Source: Anthonomus grandis grandis (lineage: Eukaryota > Arthropoda > Insecta > Coleoptera > Curculionidae). From it: a stretch of 64,000 bases of DNA. The notes below the pieces were generated by a model. The model did no database searches, was not told where the DNA came from, and worked only from the letters and a program-made list of their open reading frames with translations. Location of the stretch: contig NC_065550.1 in NCBI RefSeq assembly GCF_022605725.1, forward strand, positions 37,851,623 through 37,915,622, in the 5' to 3' direction. Below, in pieces: positions 50,100-63,200 of this stretch; positions within the stretch are counted from its first letter, which is position 1, and every line of letters starts with the position of its first letter. Both the position numbers and the translations under genes were made by a program.

Positions 50100-51075
50100 T
50101 CCGCCCAATACGGCAGCCAGAATCCAACTGACCATCCGAAGCCTACTGAGCATGCTCATCAGACTTAGTCAAGGCCACCTAGGATCTTTCCTAACGCTCA
50201 TTGTAACTCAGGAAGTGAAGGAGATAATAGGCGATAAGACCGCACTTGTCTTAAGAAGAATTCAGCCATCGTTTTTCAAGAATTTTGAAGAATTCAACCA
50301 AATTTTTTTCAGGGGAATATCTCATGTTACCCAAAATCGTATACGCTCAAAATACTGTCGTTCTTCGGACCAAAAAAATGCAAGAAAATCTCGTTTAAAA
50401 TGATCTATAGTGGTCCAACAACCCTCGGTCATGTCCATCCATTCTGATGCGGAACCCTTTAAGCAATCCTTTACAATATGAAAAGTTTGAGCAGTAGGTG
50501 ACGCCCCTATATTCCTAACAAACCTATCAAAACGCTTTAAAAATAAAACGAGATTGTGAGACTCGGATGAGCGAAAAAGTGGTTTTTCTGCCGTTGTCAT
50601 ATGAAAAGATTGTGCCGTTAATGCTAAAGTTACACTTCTCCAATCCGTCCCTAAACTGTCATTGCCCGGCAAATTGTCATTTACAGTATTATTACCAATG
50701 TGAGGCACCGAACTTATATTTACCGCATCGCCATGTGGGGATGTAGGAGTAGATACCATTTCTGGGTTCTCAAAGTCACTAACTACAGCACCATGATTCA
50801 ACGATGATGTGGAAGATCTGTGCTACCACTCCGGCGGAAGTTGTCCCAAGCAAAACTTTGTTTACGCGAGCTTGTTGCTGCATAAACTTATTTAACAGGT
50901 TCGTCTGTTGAAACAACATCTCCTGTAGTTCTTGTATGGTCATGATTGTAGTAGGTGTTCTTGTGGACATCTCTGTAACAACTCAACTCGTGTTGTTGTT
51001 CTCTCTGTAGAAGTAAGGGCACATTCGCCTCTAATGCATCAAAATCAACTTGCGATTCGATGTTCGACATCTTAA
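50100..51075 (-). mobile_element. LTR-retrotransposon gag relic
   Basis: Minus-strand frames start MSNIESQVDFDALEANVPLL at 51070, shift, continue with MTIQELQEMLFQQTNLLNKF, and reach a capsid-like retrotransposon gag block: LVLFLKRFDRFVRNIGAS, AQTFHIVKDCLKGSASEWM and WTTIDHFKRDFLAFFWSEE. After a stop near 50322 a few more in-frame words follow. No zinc knuckle, protease, RT or LTR pair is present. It ends about 190 bp upstream of the dynein start. Confidence 0.65.
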
Positions 51076-51266
51076 GTAAATCTGTAGAAAATTAATCCAC
51101 CAGCAATAAATAGTTCAAAACTAGACAATAGTATGAGGTTAGTCGTTAATTAACTATTTAAATTACATGAAATCTGAAATCCTAAACCTTTTAATCCGTT
51201 CAAATACCGAACTTGCCGTCAGTTTACCTGACGTCAACTCGCGCTGTTTTCTTGTCAAATCCGGTC

Positions 51267-54200
51267 ATGAGTAGGGACGCGAAAGAAGCGAAAAGGTTGG
51301 CGCGACAATGTCGCCTGAACAGTCGCAGGGACATCTCGAAATTCACCCTGGAGGACCTGGTGGCGAAACATCTCTCCGACGACCTAATGGAAAAATTCAA
51401 AATCAACAAAAGTCACCGTGAAACTTTGAAGAGTTTCCAATCCGAGTACTGTAAAATGACCAAACTGAAGGAGTACCGGAGAAAGTTGACTCCCTTATTC
51501 CCCGAGGTCCCCAGGTACAATACCGCTTATTGTACCTTGAGGAGTTGCGCCGATCAGTGTCCCACTATGAAAATGTCTTGGTTCCAAGAACTAGCCATAC
51601 GTAAAAAGGTATCTACCGCCAGAACCAAAACGTTCCTTTCTGTTTATCATCAATAATTCCAGATTCAAAAAAAGTCCCTGGAAGCGAAATACCCTCAAAT
51701 AATCGACGGAATAATGACAGAAGCGAAAGAACATTTCGTCCAAGTGACCCACTCGGCAGGAGTGAACCTGAAGGTCCTCACGAGGGGAGGAGAAGAGGGC
51801 AGATTCGTGATCCCCCCTTACAAATACTTGGGCAGGACCGAACGTTACGAGAATTTCCTGCTGATGCGGGAGGAAATGGCCACGAAATGGCTACTGCACC
51901 ATCATTTGGTGCGCAGGATTCTGCACGAGTGTGTCGTTAATTTGCCTGAATTATTATGCAATATTAGGTGAGTTTCACAACAAGATAAAATGTTTTAAGC
52001 ACGTCCCTGTTCTATTCACTTCGCCTTCTTCATTAAGACTCTCCTTTTGTCTCCTAGTGGTGGAGTTATGCTTGTATATACAGTTAATTGTTTTATGAGG
52101 ATAAAATATTGACTTAATTCTTCGTTTCTTAGCAATTTAAGAAGCAAACCGAACGACATAAGAGAACTGGAAGCGATTTTCAAAAAATGCGTGGAAGAAG
52201 CGGAAAACTCCATGAAAAAGCTGCACAACAAAGTGGTCGAAATCGTCGAACACGACCGGACAAAGTCGAAAATGGGCCCCGCGGTCTACTATCGGATTTT
52301 GCGCACTTGCAACGGCCTAATGTCCGTCTATTTGGGTCAGGCCCTGTATAGGACCATCGGTCACATAGTCACAGTGACCGGCAACGAGGATCTGGTCCCC
52401 TACTTGAAATTATCGATAAATTATAAAGAGAATTTAGTCCTACAGCCCACCTCCGAGGACCTGATCATAATTTACAGCCTGTTCATTTCCAAGTTGGTGG
52501 ATATCGCGAAGAAGTTTCTGGTGTTGGAGTATTTCCAGAAGAAGAACTACGGATTGAAGTATCTGTACGTCAACGTCACCGATGACTTCGTCTTTGAAAA
52601 GATTAAACAGATGGCGAGCAATATTGCAGCCCTGTACGTTCCTATACGGGTGTACGTTAGTAAACTCGACCAGGACTTTTCTGCCATTTATACAGACCTG
52701 GGGGTGTTAAGTAAGTTTTCATTATCAATCTGTCTTAAAACATTAGAATGAGTAGACAAAAACTTCTTTTGAGTTCAACATGTGCTCAAGGGTAAGGAGG
52801 CGGTTTTGTTTACATACATATCCACCGATTCTCTATTGCCAAGTTTACACACATTTTTAAAAGAGTTTTAATAAAAGAAAGGTAAGAACACAAAGTCAAG
52901 GTCTCATCAAATCAAATCCATATAATTTTTTCAAAGCTACACGTGTTTCGCTCCTATCGGTGCATCATCAGGCCTAAAAAATACATTAAGATATTTTTCA
53001 CAAAACACAAAAAGAACGCTTATAAATTATGATAAAACTCATTACCTGGACCTATACAGATCACATTACAACTAACAACAAAGGAAAGCTAAGGTTAAAA
53101 ATTAAAAATTAAAATTAAAATTAAAATTAAAATTAAAATTAAAATTAAAATTAAAATTAAAATTAAAATTAAAATTAAAATTAAAATTAAAATTAAAATT
53201 AAAATTAAAATTAAAATTAAAATTAAAATTAAAATTAAAATTAAAATTAAAATTAAAATTAAAATTAAAATTAAAATTAAAATTAAAATTAAAATTAAAA
53301 TTAAAATTAAAATTAAAATTAAAATTAAAATTAAAATTAAAATTAAAATTAAAATTAAAATTAAAATTAAAATTAAAATTAAAATTAAAATTAAAATTAA
53401 AATTAAAATTAAAATTAAAATTAAAATTAAAATTAAAATTAAAATTAAAATTAAAATTAAAATTAAAATTAAAATTAAAATTAAAATTAAAATTAAAATT
53501 AAAATTAAAATTAAAATTAAAATTAAAATTGAAATTGAAATTGAAATTGAAATTGAAATTGAAATTGAAATTGAAATTGAAATTGAAATTGAAATTGAAA
53601 TTGAAATTGAAATTGAAATTGAAATTGAAATTGAAATTGAAATTGAAATTGAAATTGAAATTGAAATTGAAATTGAAATTGAAATTGAAATTGAAATTGA
53701 AATTGAAATTGAAATTGAAATTGAAATTGAAATTGAAATTGAAATTGAAATTGAAATTGAAATTGAAATTGAAATTGAAATTGAAATTGAAATTGAAATT
53801 GAAATTGAAATTGAAATTGAAATTGAAATTGATATTAAAATTAAAATTAAAAATTGATGTTGCAGGCAAATCAACTGCCCTCTTTCAATGTTCTAAGCTG
53901 ATAGTTAATAACTTGATTCTGGTGACATACAATGACTTTAAACAAAACATATCTTAAAAATAACAGTTTTTCGGACTTTGATAAAATATCAGCTAAAATA
54001 ATTAAAAACACGACTTACTGCTTCATAATTAAAATAAATAAAATCTAAGAAACAGGATAAGTATCCTCTAGCTTCAAACTGGCAACGATTAGGTACTCCT
54101 ATTAATAAAATAGGATGCAGTTTAATGGGGATCTGATATTCTTCTATAAGCTGCTGAAATGCACTCAACTACTTGGACGAAATAAAAATTTTCTTACGGA

Positions 54201-57200
54201 TAATTGAGTTAGAGTCTGCTTTTCTATAAACTCTATATCACTTGGTAGAATGCCCTCAAATGCCTGGAAGAAAGAAAAATATTCTTCCAGGCAGTTGAAT
54301 GGAAATTTGATATTTTTATATGAGCTGCTGGAATGCGCTCAACTGCCTCGACATTTAATTAAATAAATTAACTGATTGACCCAAGTGATTTGCAGGAAAC
54401 TTTACCGAGACGTCCGACGACGCAGAAGCAGTTGCAAAATTCAATTTCGGCTGCGAACAAATTCAACACTACCAGGACTACATCAGGAAGGCGAGCAGCA
54501 TGCTGAGCAGCGAGTATTTTGCCATCGGTCAACTGATCCTATCCGAATACGTCATCACGATGAAGGAGTCCCTCGCCCTGGTGATCGAGAACATTTTTAA
54601 GGAACTTTGCGGCATTCACTTGATGGAGGACGATAAGATATGTCAAGCGTTCGAGGACTTAAAGGCTTACGCTCTGAGTAAACCGTCTACTAGTGAGGAC
54701 TTAATCGCCCAAGGTATACTTATTATTAAACACGACCTTGTCTTAGTTACTCCGTCAAATGGTAAATACATATATTTTTCATTAAAATTTTTTAGGCAAA
54801 TACATGATATGGGTAAAGACGGTTTTACTGCACGAGTTGAGGGAACGCATCGAGCTCGCCTTGACAAACATTACCAAACTAGTGGAGTACGGTACACTGA
54901 CCAAGGAGCATATGGCCATGAACGCTTACACGGTGCAATGGCTTAAGAATATCGAGCCGATATTGGACATTAACTCGAGCATGTACGAACAAATCAAGTT
55001 CGAATATGAGGAACGGTTGCAGGCCACCATTAAATACGTTAACACTACGATAGAGACCTTAATGCCTATGCTAGGTAAGAAATTATTTAACCTGCTCTAA
55101 TTGCTCCGCCCAATTTTGCCAAGGCTTTTACAATTTACACTGTTTTTAAGCTTGCGTGGACGAAATGGACGATTTCGAACGTTGCAGAGAATACGTGAAC
55201 TATATCAAAGTTCACCTGGTGGTCCTGAAGGACCTGAGGGAGAAAATCACGTGGATAATCAAAGAACAGTTGTGCCTAGGATTCAATCCGAGCAGTTTTA
55301 AGAGCGTTGATGAGGTGGAAAACTGGTTATACCCATTTTTCCACTTATTAAAGGTCTGCATGAACATCCGGAGGCACATTAACGTGTGGCTAGACGGTCA
55401 ATTTGAATTTCTAAACAGCGAGGAGGTAGAGCAAAAAGTGGAGGAATACATGAAGGAACTGCTGAAGATACAGAAAACTTATCGGATTAAACTGAGGTGG
55501 AAATAAGGGGGCATTTTAATGTGCAATTAACAACGTATCGTTGTTTTAGGCAAACCAATACGGAGTTTAACCAGTTGAGGTTCTTTGGGGCCCTGGACGA
55601 TCCCGATTTATATGCCTGGCCCTCCCCGTTGAAGTTAACCGCCCTAGGGATTCAGACTTTGAAAGACTTTAGGCCCGCGATGACTTTGATTAGGATTATG
55701 TGCAACGATGCTTTGGTAAAATGATGATTTTTATTTTTGCCCTTTCTACTCGTCACATATCACTTCTCCATTACGTCCTGGTTCAATTGGAAATTGTGAT
55801 TTTCTCATGTAGTGTCACTTCGTTTACATGAGAACTTTTGTAGACAAATTTTCTAGTTAAAATTTGATTGGAATATTTAACTGTTCTTCAGATGAAGAGA
55901 CATTGGAAAGAAATGAGCGCAATCGCTGGATTCGATCTCACCCCGAACGCCGGCACGTCCCTAAGGAAACTCACCCAAATGGGCCTGGAAGGAGATTTGG
56001 ACAAATATGACGTCATTAGGTACTCATTATCATTATTATTCTTTTTAATATAAAAAAATTATAAATTCTTAACAGTTCCGGTGCCACCAAGGAGAGAGAA
56101 CTCTACAAAAATTTAATAAAAATGCAAAAAGAGTGGGACGACATCATGTTTAAAACCGGACAATTTAAGGACACCGGAGTGACCATTTTAACTGCCTTGG
56201 ACGACATCCAGGTAAGAATAATATGGAAATGATACGTCCCTGTCTTTTAAACTCCGCCCCCATACTCAAAACCACGCCTGCCACGATCGTCTTTAATCTA
56301 CTTTTATATCATGTTAGTGTTTTATATCATATCATGGTGGTTGGGGTGTGGCTCTATGAGCAGTGGCGTACCAACCAATATTTTTTAGGTTATTTTGGAT
56401 GATCACATACTGAAAGCCTTAACGATGAGAGGGTCGATCTTCGTAAAACCGTATGAAACCGAGGTGAGAGGCTTTTACGATAAATTAGTGAGGATTAATT
56501 CGACGATCGACGAATGGGGCAAAGTGCAATCGCAATGGCTCTATTTACTGCCGATTTTTTCATCTAAAGATATCGTGGCTCAGATGCCTGAAGAGGGAAC
56601 GCTATTTAAAGAGGTAGCAACTCCCATACAATAACCTCTAAATGTTCACTAAATTAATCTGATTTAAGGTAAACGACACGTACAAGAGATACATGGATGT
56701 GGTGTTGAGAGATCCGAGGGTGTTCGTTGTTGCCGGTGCAGAAGGCGTCTTGGAAATTATGCGACACTGCATCGAACTGTTGGAGAAAATCAATGAGGGG
56801 GTTACCAATTATTTAGAGAAGAAGAGACTTTTCTTTCCGAGGTACGAGGAATATTGAGGAAATATTGATGCTAGATCTATAAATCGTAGATGAATTATTT
56901 TACGAATATATTCCAAAGAATAATACAAATTTACTGAAAAAGTTGGTCCGATCAAAACTCTCCTAACTACGAAAATCCTTAACCTAAAATGACGTTTTTA
57001 CCCCCAAAATCCATCCTTGGGAATTTTTGTTTGTTTGTGTAAAAGAGTTATTAAGATATTTTTAGTGGTTTTTAAATTATAACCAAAAATGTCTGGCATA
57101 TACGTTTCAAAAGTTCAAATTTGGTGGTGGATGGAACTTTCTTGACAAAATTGCCCCTAGCTCAATGAATATTTGAGGTATAAGAAACGTTCATAAATGA

Positions 57201-60200
57201 AATTATTGGGAAAGAACACACTTTTCGACCAAACCTATCTTAACTACTCAATTTGTACCCTTAAATCAATCCTTTAAGTACCTCCTGAGTTACGTCCTAA
57301 AATGTTCTCTAACCAATTCAAATCCAGTAAATAAATATTCCAAGAACATTCAAAAATCTGTAGAAGTTTCCGAGCCTATTCTCCCAAACCGAAAATTTGC
57401 AGGTTTTTCTTTCTATCCAACGACGAAATGCTGGAAATCCTCTCGGAAACGAAAGACCCCCTCAGGGTGCAACCGCACTTAAAAAAATGCTTCGAAGCCA
57501 TAAACAAGCTCCACTTCACCGACAAACTGGAAATCCTCGGAATGTACAGTCAGGAAAACGAAAAAGTGAACTTTAGGGCCCAAGTGAACACCAAAGAGGC
57601 GGGCGGGAGCGTGGAGAAATGGCTGGTGCAGGTCGAGGAACAAATGGTCGTCTCCGTTAGGGACCAAATTTTAAAAAGCTATAAGAACTACTTCCTCATA
57701 CCAAGGACCCAATGGGTATGTCTAATGGAAAACACCCTTTAATCCTTACAAGGGGGGGGGTTTTTAGGTGCAAAAGTGGCCGGGACAAGTGGTCCTATGC
57801 GTCTCACAAATACACTGGACCTACAACGTCCATAAGGCTCTTAACAACGAGGAAAACCTCACCGTTGCCACCTTTTTCGAGAGCCTCAGGGTCTCTCTGA
57901 ACAACATCGTGGCCTTAATACGTGATCCCAGTTTAACCAACTTGTCCAGGATCACTGTTAAGGCCTTGATCGTAATTGACGTCCATGCCAAGGATGTGGT
58001 TGTGGTGGAGGATTTGCTGAAGAAGAAGGTGGAAAACGACAAAGAGTTCAAATGGTTGTCTCAGATGCGGTATTATCTAGAAGAGGATGAAGCCTTGGTC
58101 AGGCTTATTAACGCTACAGTAAAGTATGCTTATGAGTATTTAGGTGAGGTTAGGTTTTTTTTAATAGGCATGCTGCTGCAACTTTGTTAATACTATAGGT
58201 AACTCCGATAGATTAGTAATCACTCCATTAACGGATAGATGCTATCGCACGCTAATTGGTGCCTACCATCTTCATCTAAATGGGGCTCCGGAGGGTCCGG
58301 CCGGAACTGGAAAGACCGAAACCACCAAAGACTTGGCCAAGGCTCTGGCCGTACAGTGTGTCGTCTTCAATTGCTCTGACGGTCTGGATTATAAGGCCAT
58401 GGGAAAGTTTTTTAAAGGTATAGATGGATCATTATTAATTGCTTATAGAAATGATGTATAAAAAACCGATTTTTGTCCAGGATTGGCTTCCTGCGGGGCT
58501 TGGGTGTGCTTTGATGAGTTCAACCGTATCGATATCGAAGTATTATCGGTGGTAGCTCAACAGATTCTCTCGATAGTGATGGCGGTCCGGGCGAATTCGT
58601 CAAAGTTCAATTTTGAGGGAACCGAGATCAGTTTGAACCCCGCGTGTTACGTGTGCATCACCATGAATCCCGGGTATGCCGGTCGATCCGAATTACCTGA
58701 TAATTTAAAGGTTAGTATAAAATAATATTTTCCAATTGTTGCAATACAAATTCGTTTTTCCTTAAATGCAGGTTTTATTCAGAACAGTGGCGATGATGGT
58801 GCCAGATTACGCGATGATAGGAGAAATTTCTCTGTACTCATACGGTTTTGAGGATGCCAGGAACCTTTCGGTGAAAATCGTCACCACTTACCGGCTCTGC
58901 TCTGAGCAGTTATCCTCTCAGAACCACTACGATTACGGTAGGAGAAACCGGGTTGCGAGATTTTTAAAAAAATCATCAAGATTTCAGGCATGAGAGCGGT
59001 AAAATCTGTCCTGTCAGCGGCAGGTAATAATAAGAGAAAAACCCCCGATGAAAACGAGAATATTCTACTGCTAAGGGCGATTTTGGACGTGAACCTACCG
59101 AAGTTCCTTAATCACGACTTACCGCTGTTTGATGGTAACCCCGGGTAAGTCTTCTAATGGGGACATTTGCAATCAATGATATTCCAGGTATAATTTCCGA
59201 TTTATTTCCTGGCGTGGTGTTGCCGCAGGCGGATTATTCGGTTCTGAGGGGTGCGATGGTGACCTGCGCCAACAAGAGACGTTTGCAGCCAAAAGAGAGT
59301 TTTCTGATAAAAATCATTCAGACTTATGAGATGATGATCGTGCGGCACGGGTTTATGCTGGTCGGGTACCCCAATGCGGGTAAAACCTCCACTCTACGGG
59401 TTTTGGCCGATAGTTTGACGCTGCTGAACAAGCAGGGGCACGGGGAGGAAAAGGTGATTTTCCTCCTTTTAAAGACTCTTCTTAATTTTAATTTTCCCAC
59501 CCTCATCCTCATTTTTAGGTGGAAACTCTCACCCTGAACCCCAAATCCATAACGATGGGTCAACTTTACGGCCAATTCGACCCGATCTCCTACGAGTGGA
59601 CCGACGGCGTGGTCGCTACCGGATTTCGTAACTTCGCCACCGACCTCAGCCCCAACAGGTTACCTATCTCCCTCTCTTCCCCCCAAAAACCATAACCTCA
59701 ATGTCTTGTTATAGGAAATGGATCATTTTCGATGGTCCAGTGGACGCTGTCTGGATCGAGAATATGAACAGCGTACTGGACGATAATAAGAAACTTTGCC
59801 TTATGTCCGGAGAGGTTATGTCTATGACCAACTGTATGTCACTGATTTTTGAGGCGATGGATCTGGAACAAGCTTCACCCGCCACTGTACGATTATTTAT
59901 TAATTAATTAACTAATTAAATCTGCAAAATAAATTGCAAAGGGGCAATTTGATATTTTTTAGATATTCATTTAATGGTTTATAGGGATTCGACTTTATCT
60001 TTAGGTGTCCAGGTGCGGAATGATTTATATGCAACCGGAAACGCTCGGCTGGAGACCGTTTGTGGATTCTTGGTTGCCCACTTGCAATCCGGAGTGGTGT
60101 TCCGGGGAACAAAGGCAGTACGTTAGTGCACTCATTGACTGGATGGTGCCGCCCTGTTTGGAGTTCATCAAGGGTAAATGTGTTCAAGTAAGGCACAATC

Positions 60201-63200
60201 CTAAAACTCACACGTTGTCTACGTTATTTAGTATAACGTTTATTTATCTCTTGCTCACTTATAAATCAAGAACTAAAAACAAATGATTATAATAAATTCA
60301 GTGTGCATGTTTATGTATAAAGGACACTATACTCACGTCCTCTTTCTATTTATAATTTCCAGTTTTGCAATCCCGGCGAAATTTGTCTGGTGCAAAACTT
60401 CATGTGCATGCTGGAAATGCTACTGAACGACGCCTGCAAAGCGAGCACGAAAAAAGAAGAGGAATTTAAGAACATGTACATCTGGATCCAAGCGAGTTTA
60501 ATTCAGGCGGGAGTAGGTCATCGCCAAGGGCACTTTCGGGATTAAAAAAAAAACTTGTTTTCCTAGGTTTGGGGACTCGCCTCCATATTGGACTTTAATT
60601 CGAGGCAAATGTTTGACGAGTACTACAAGCAACTGTGGAGGAACCAAATCGAGGACCAACAGTATCCCGAGTACTTGGAGGAAAAGGTGGAGATCGCTAT
60701 ACCTAACGAAGGGATTCTGTTCGATTATGCTTATAATTATAAAATGAAAGGTAGGAGTATTTGACGAGACAAATATTTGTCAGCATATAGACGTTTTGAA
60801 TATTAGCATTATGTAAGCAAATATATACGTTGTTCTTTTTGTTCCAGGAAACTGGAAATACTGGCCGGAAATCGTGAGAAGCGAGAGGGTCGACGAGTGC
60901 AAGAACATCTTACAGGCCCTTATACCCACAGTCGATACAGTCAGGTAAGTTGAATTATCTGGTTCTGAAAAACAGTTCCTTGAAGGTGGTTTTGCTTTAA
61001 TGTGTCGAAAGTCAAGGATATCTTAGAAATTGATGAGAAAGGCCTAAAAATCTTAATAAAGTAAAATTGTTTTTGGTTTTTTTTTGACATTTCTTAAATG
61101 CCTTGTTTTTCCAGATTCTCAGATTTTTTGTTTTTGGAGTTCTTGATTTTTTAATGCTCTTAATTCACATCTCCGAAGATTTTTCTGAAGCACCTTTCCA
61201 AAAGTTTCCTCCTCTCATCTTAAACGTCTCATAAGGTTCTTTTAAATTTTTTGCATAACCTTAAATTAAATCAAAATCTGAGTTTCTTGCAGTTTCCTTT
61301 CAGATTCCTTCTGATTTTCCTTGGCTTTCTTTGTCAATTATTCCCTCTAAAACAAAATATCCAACCTATGCAACTACAAAACATCCCTCCAAAAAAAAAA
61401 TCCAATTTATTTTCTCATTAAAAGGTACATGAACCTAGTGGACATGCACATTCGCTACAAGAAACGTCTTCTACTCATGGGTCCCACCGGTACCGGCAAA
61501 AGTTTCTACATCCAGGACCTCCTGATGAGCGGCCTGGATAAAGAAAAATTCGAACCGGGATTCATCACTTTTACCGTCCAAATCACCTGCAACCAGACCC
61601 AAGATTTGGTCATTTCCAAGCTGAATAAACGACGCAGGGGCCACTATGGGGCCCACAAGGGTAAAACCGCCGTATTATTTATCGATGATGTTAATATGCC
61701 TTTTAAGGAACAATACGGGGCCCAGCCCCCTATAGAACTGCTCAGGTACTGAACCTTAAAACGGCTCAATTTTTTCTGGTAAAATCAAAAAATTTTTTTA
61801 ACAGGCAATTTTTCGATCATAAAAACTGGTACGACCTAAAAAACACCGAACCGATCTACTTGCACGACGTGCTGTTCATGGGGGCGATGGGCCTAGTGGG
61901 GGGCAGCAGACAAGACGTTTACCCTCGTTTCCTAAGGCACTTTAACATATTTTCCATAAACGAGTTCAGCGAGGAGAGTATGTCGAAGATATTCTGTAAC
62001 GTTCTCCTGTTGGGTTGGAAGAACAACGGGTTTCCTTCGGAGATCATTTCGGTGGTGAACCAGACGGTGGCGGCCACCCTCGACATTTATAAGGCGGCCA
62101 TAGAGAACTTGAGACCCACCCCGTCGAAGAGTCACTACGTCTTTAATTTGAGGGATTTTTCGAGGTTAATTCAAGGTAATAATTTTTGTATACTTTTTTT
62201 CACTTTCTAACGCGTCTCACCTTTTAAAAACACCCTGGATTATACTGAAATAGTACTCTTCTTAAATTTTCATAATTTTAAAATGACATCAAGTAATTTC
62301 AATACGATCATCAAAGATTCCAGGGACTCGTTTATTTACCTAAAAGTAGGTCAAAAGTCCACTTTTTCACTTTCTACCGCATCTCACCTCACAGGAACAC
62401 CTTGTATCATAATGAAATTGTACTTTTCTTACGTATTATTAATCTTAAAAAACGGGACAAATCATTTTAATGCGATCGTCAAAGATTCGAGGGACTCAGA
62501 TCGATTTATACTCGTATACTCAAAAGTGCGTTACAAAATTATATTTCAACTTCACTTCAAAAATCGTTATTCAGAATCTATCATTTCTTGTATAAAAAAT
62601 ATTCAAAAATTAAAATTCTGCTACCAATTTAAGGTTTTAAATCAATTTTTAAATCCTATGAACCCCTACTTATTTTGCTAAGAACCCAATTCCATTACGG
62701 ATTTTAGGTTGCGCTATGTTACGCAAAGAATCCGCGGACAACAAGAAAACATTCTCGAAAATTTGGGTCCACGAGGTGCTCAGGGTTTTCTACGACCGCT
62801 TAATCGAGCAACAGGACAAGGACTGGTTGTACGGAAAACTGCGCAACTGTGTCAAGGACAACTTTAGGGACATTTTTGAGCAGCTTTTTGATAATTTCCC
62901 TAGAGATCAAAATGGTAATTATTATGCCTTAAGGATGCAGCAATATATGGTGGATTTATTTACGATATTGTTTCCAGGTTTGGTGCAGCAAGAGTCCATG
63001 AAAAACTTAATGTTTGGCACGTATTTCGACCAGGATTCTGATGAGGATAAACGATACGAAGAAGTGGCCGACCTGGAGGCTTTTAGGAACCTCAGTCAGA
63101 ACTGTTTGGACGAGTATAACGCCACCCATAAAACCAAAATGGATATTATCTTGTTCGACTACGCTTTGGAGCATTTATCTAAGATTTGCCGGGTGTTATC

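Noticed and set aside
51213..51266. Upstream extension of the dynein frame
   Set aside because: It begins with TTG; the first ATG in frame is at 51267 and starts a plausible N-terminus.
53095..53957. Long open frames (259, 255 and 142 codons) through the hexanucleotide array
   Set aside because: They read a two-residue repeat only because the 6-bp period keeps every frame open. No start context and no family.
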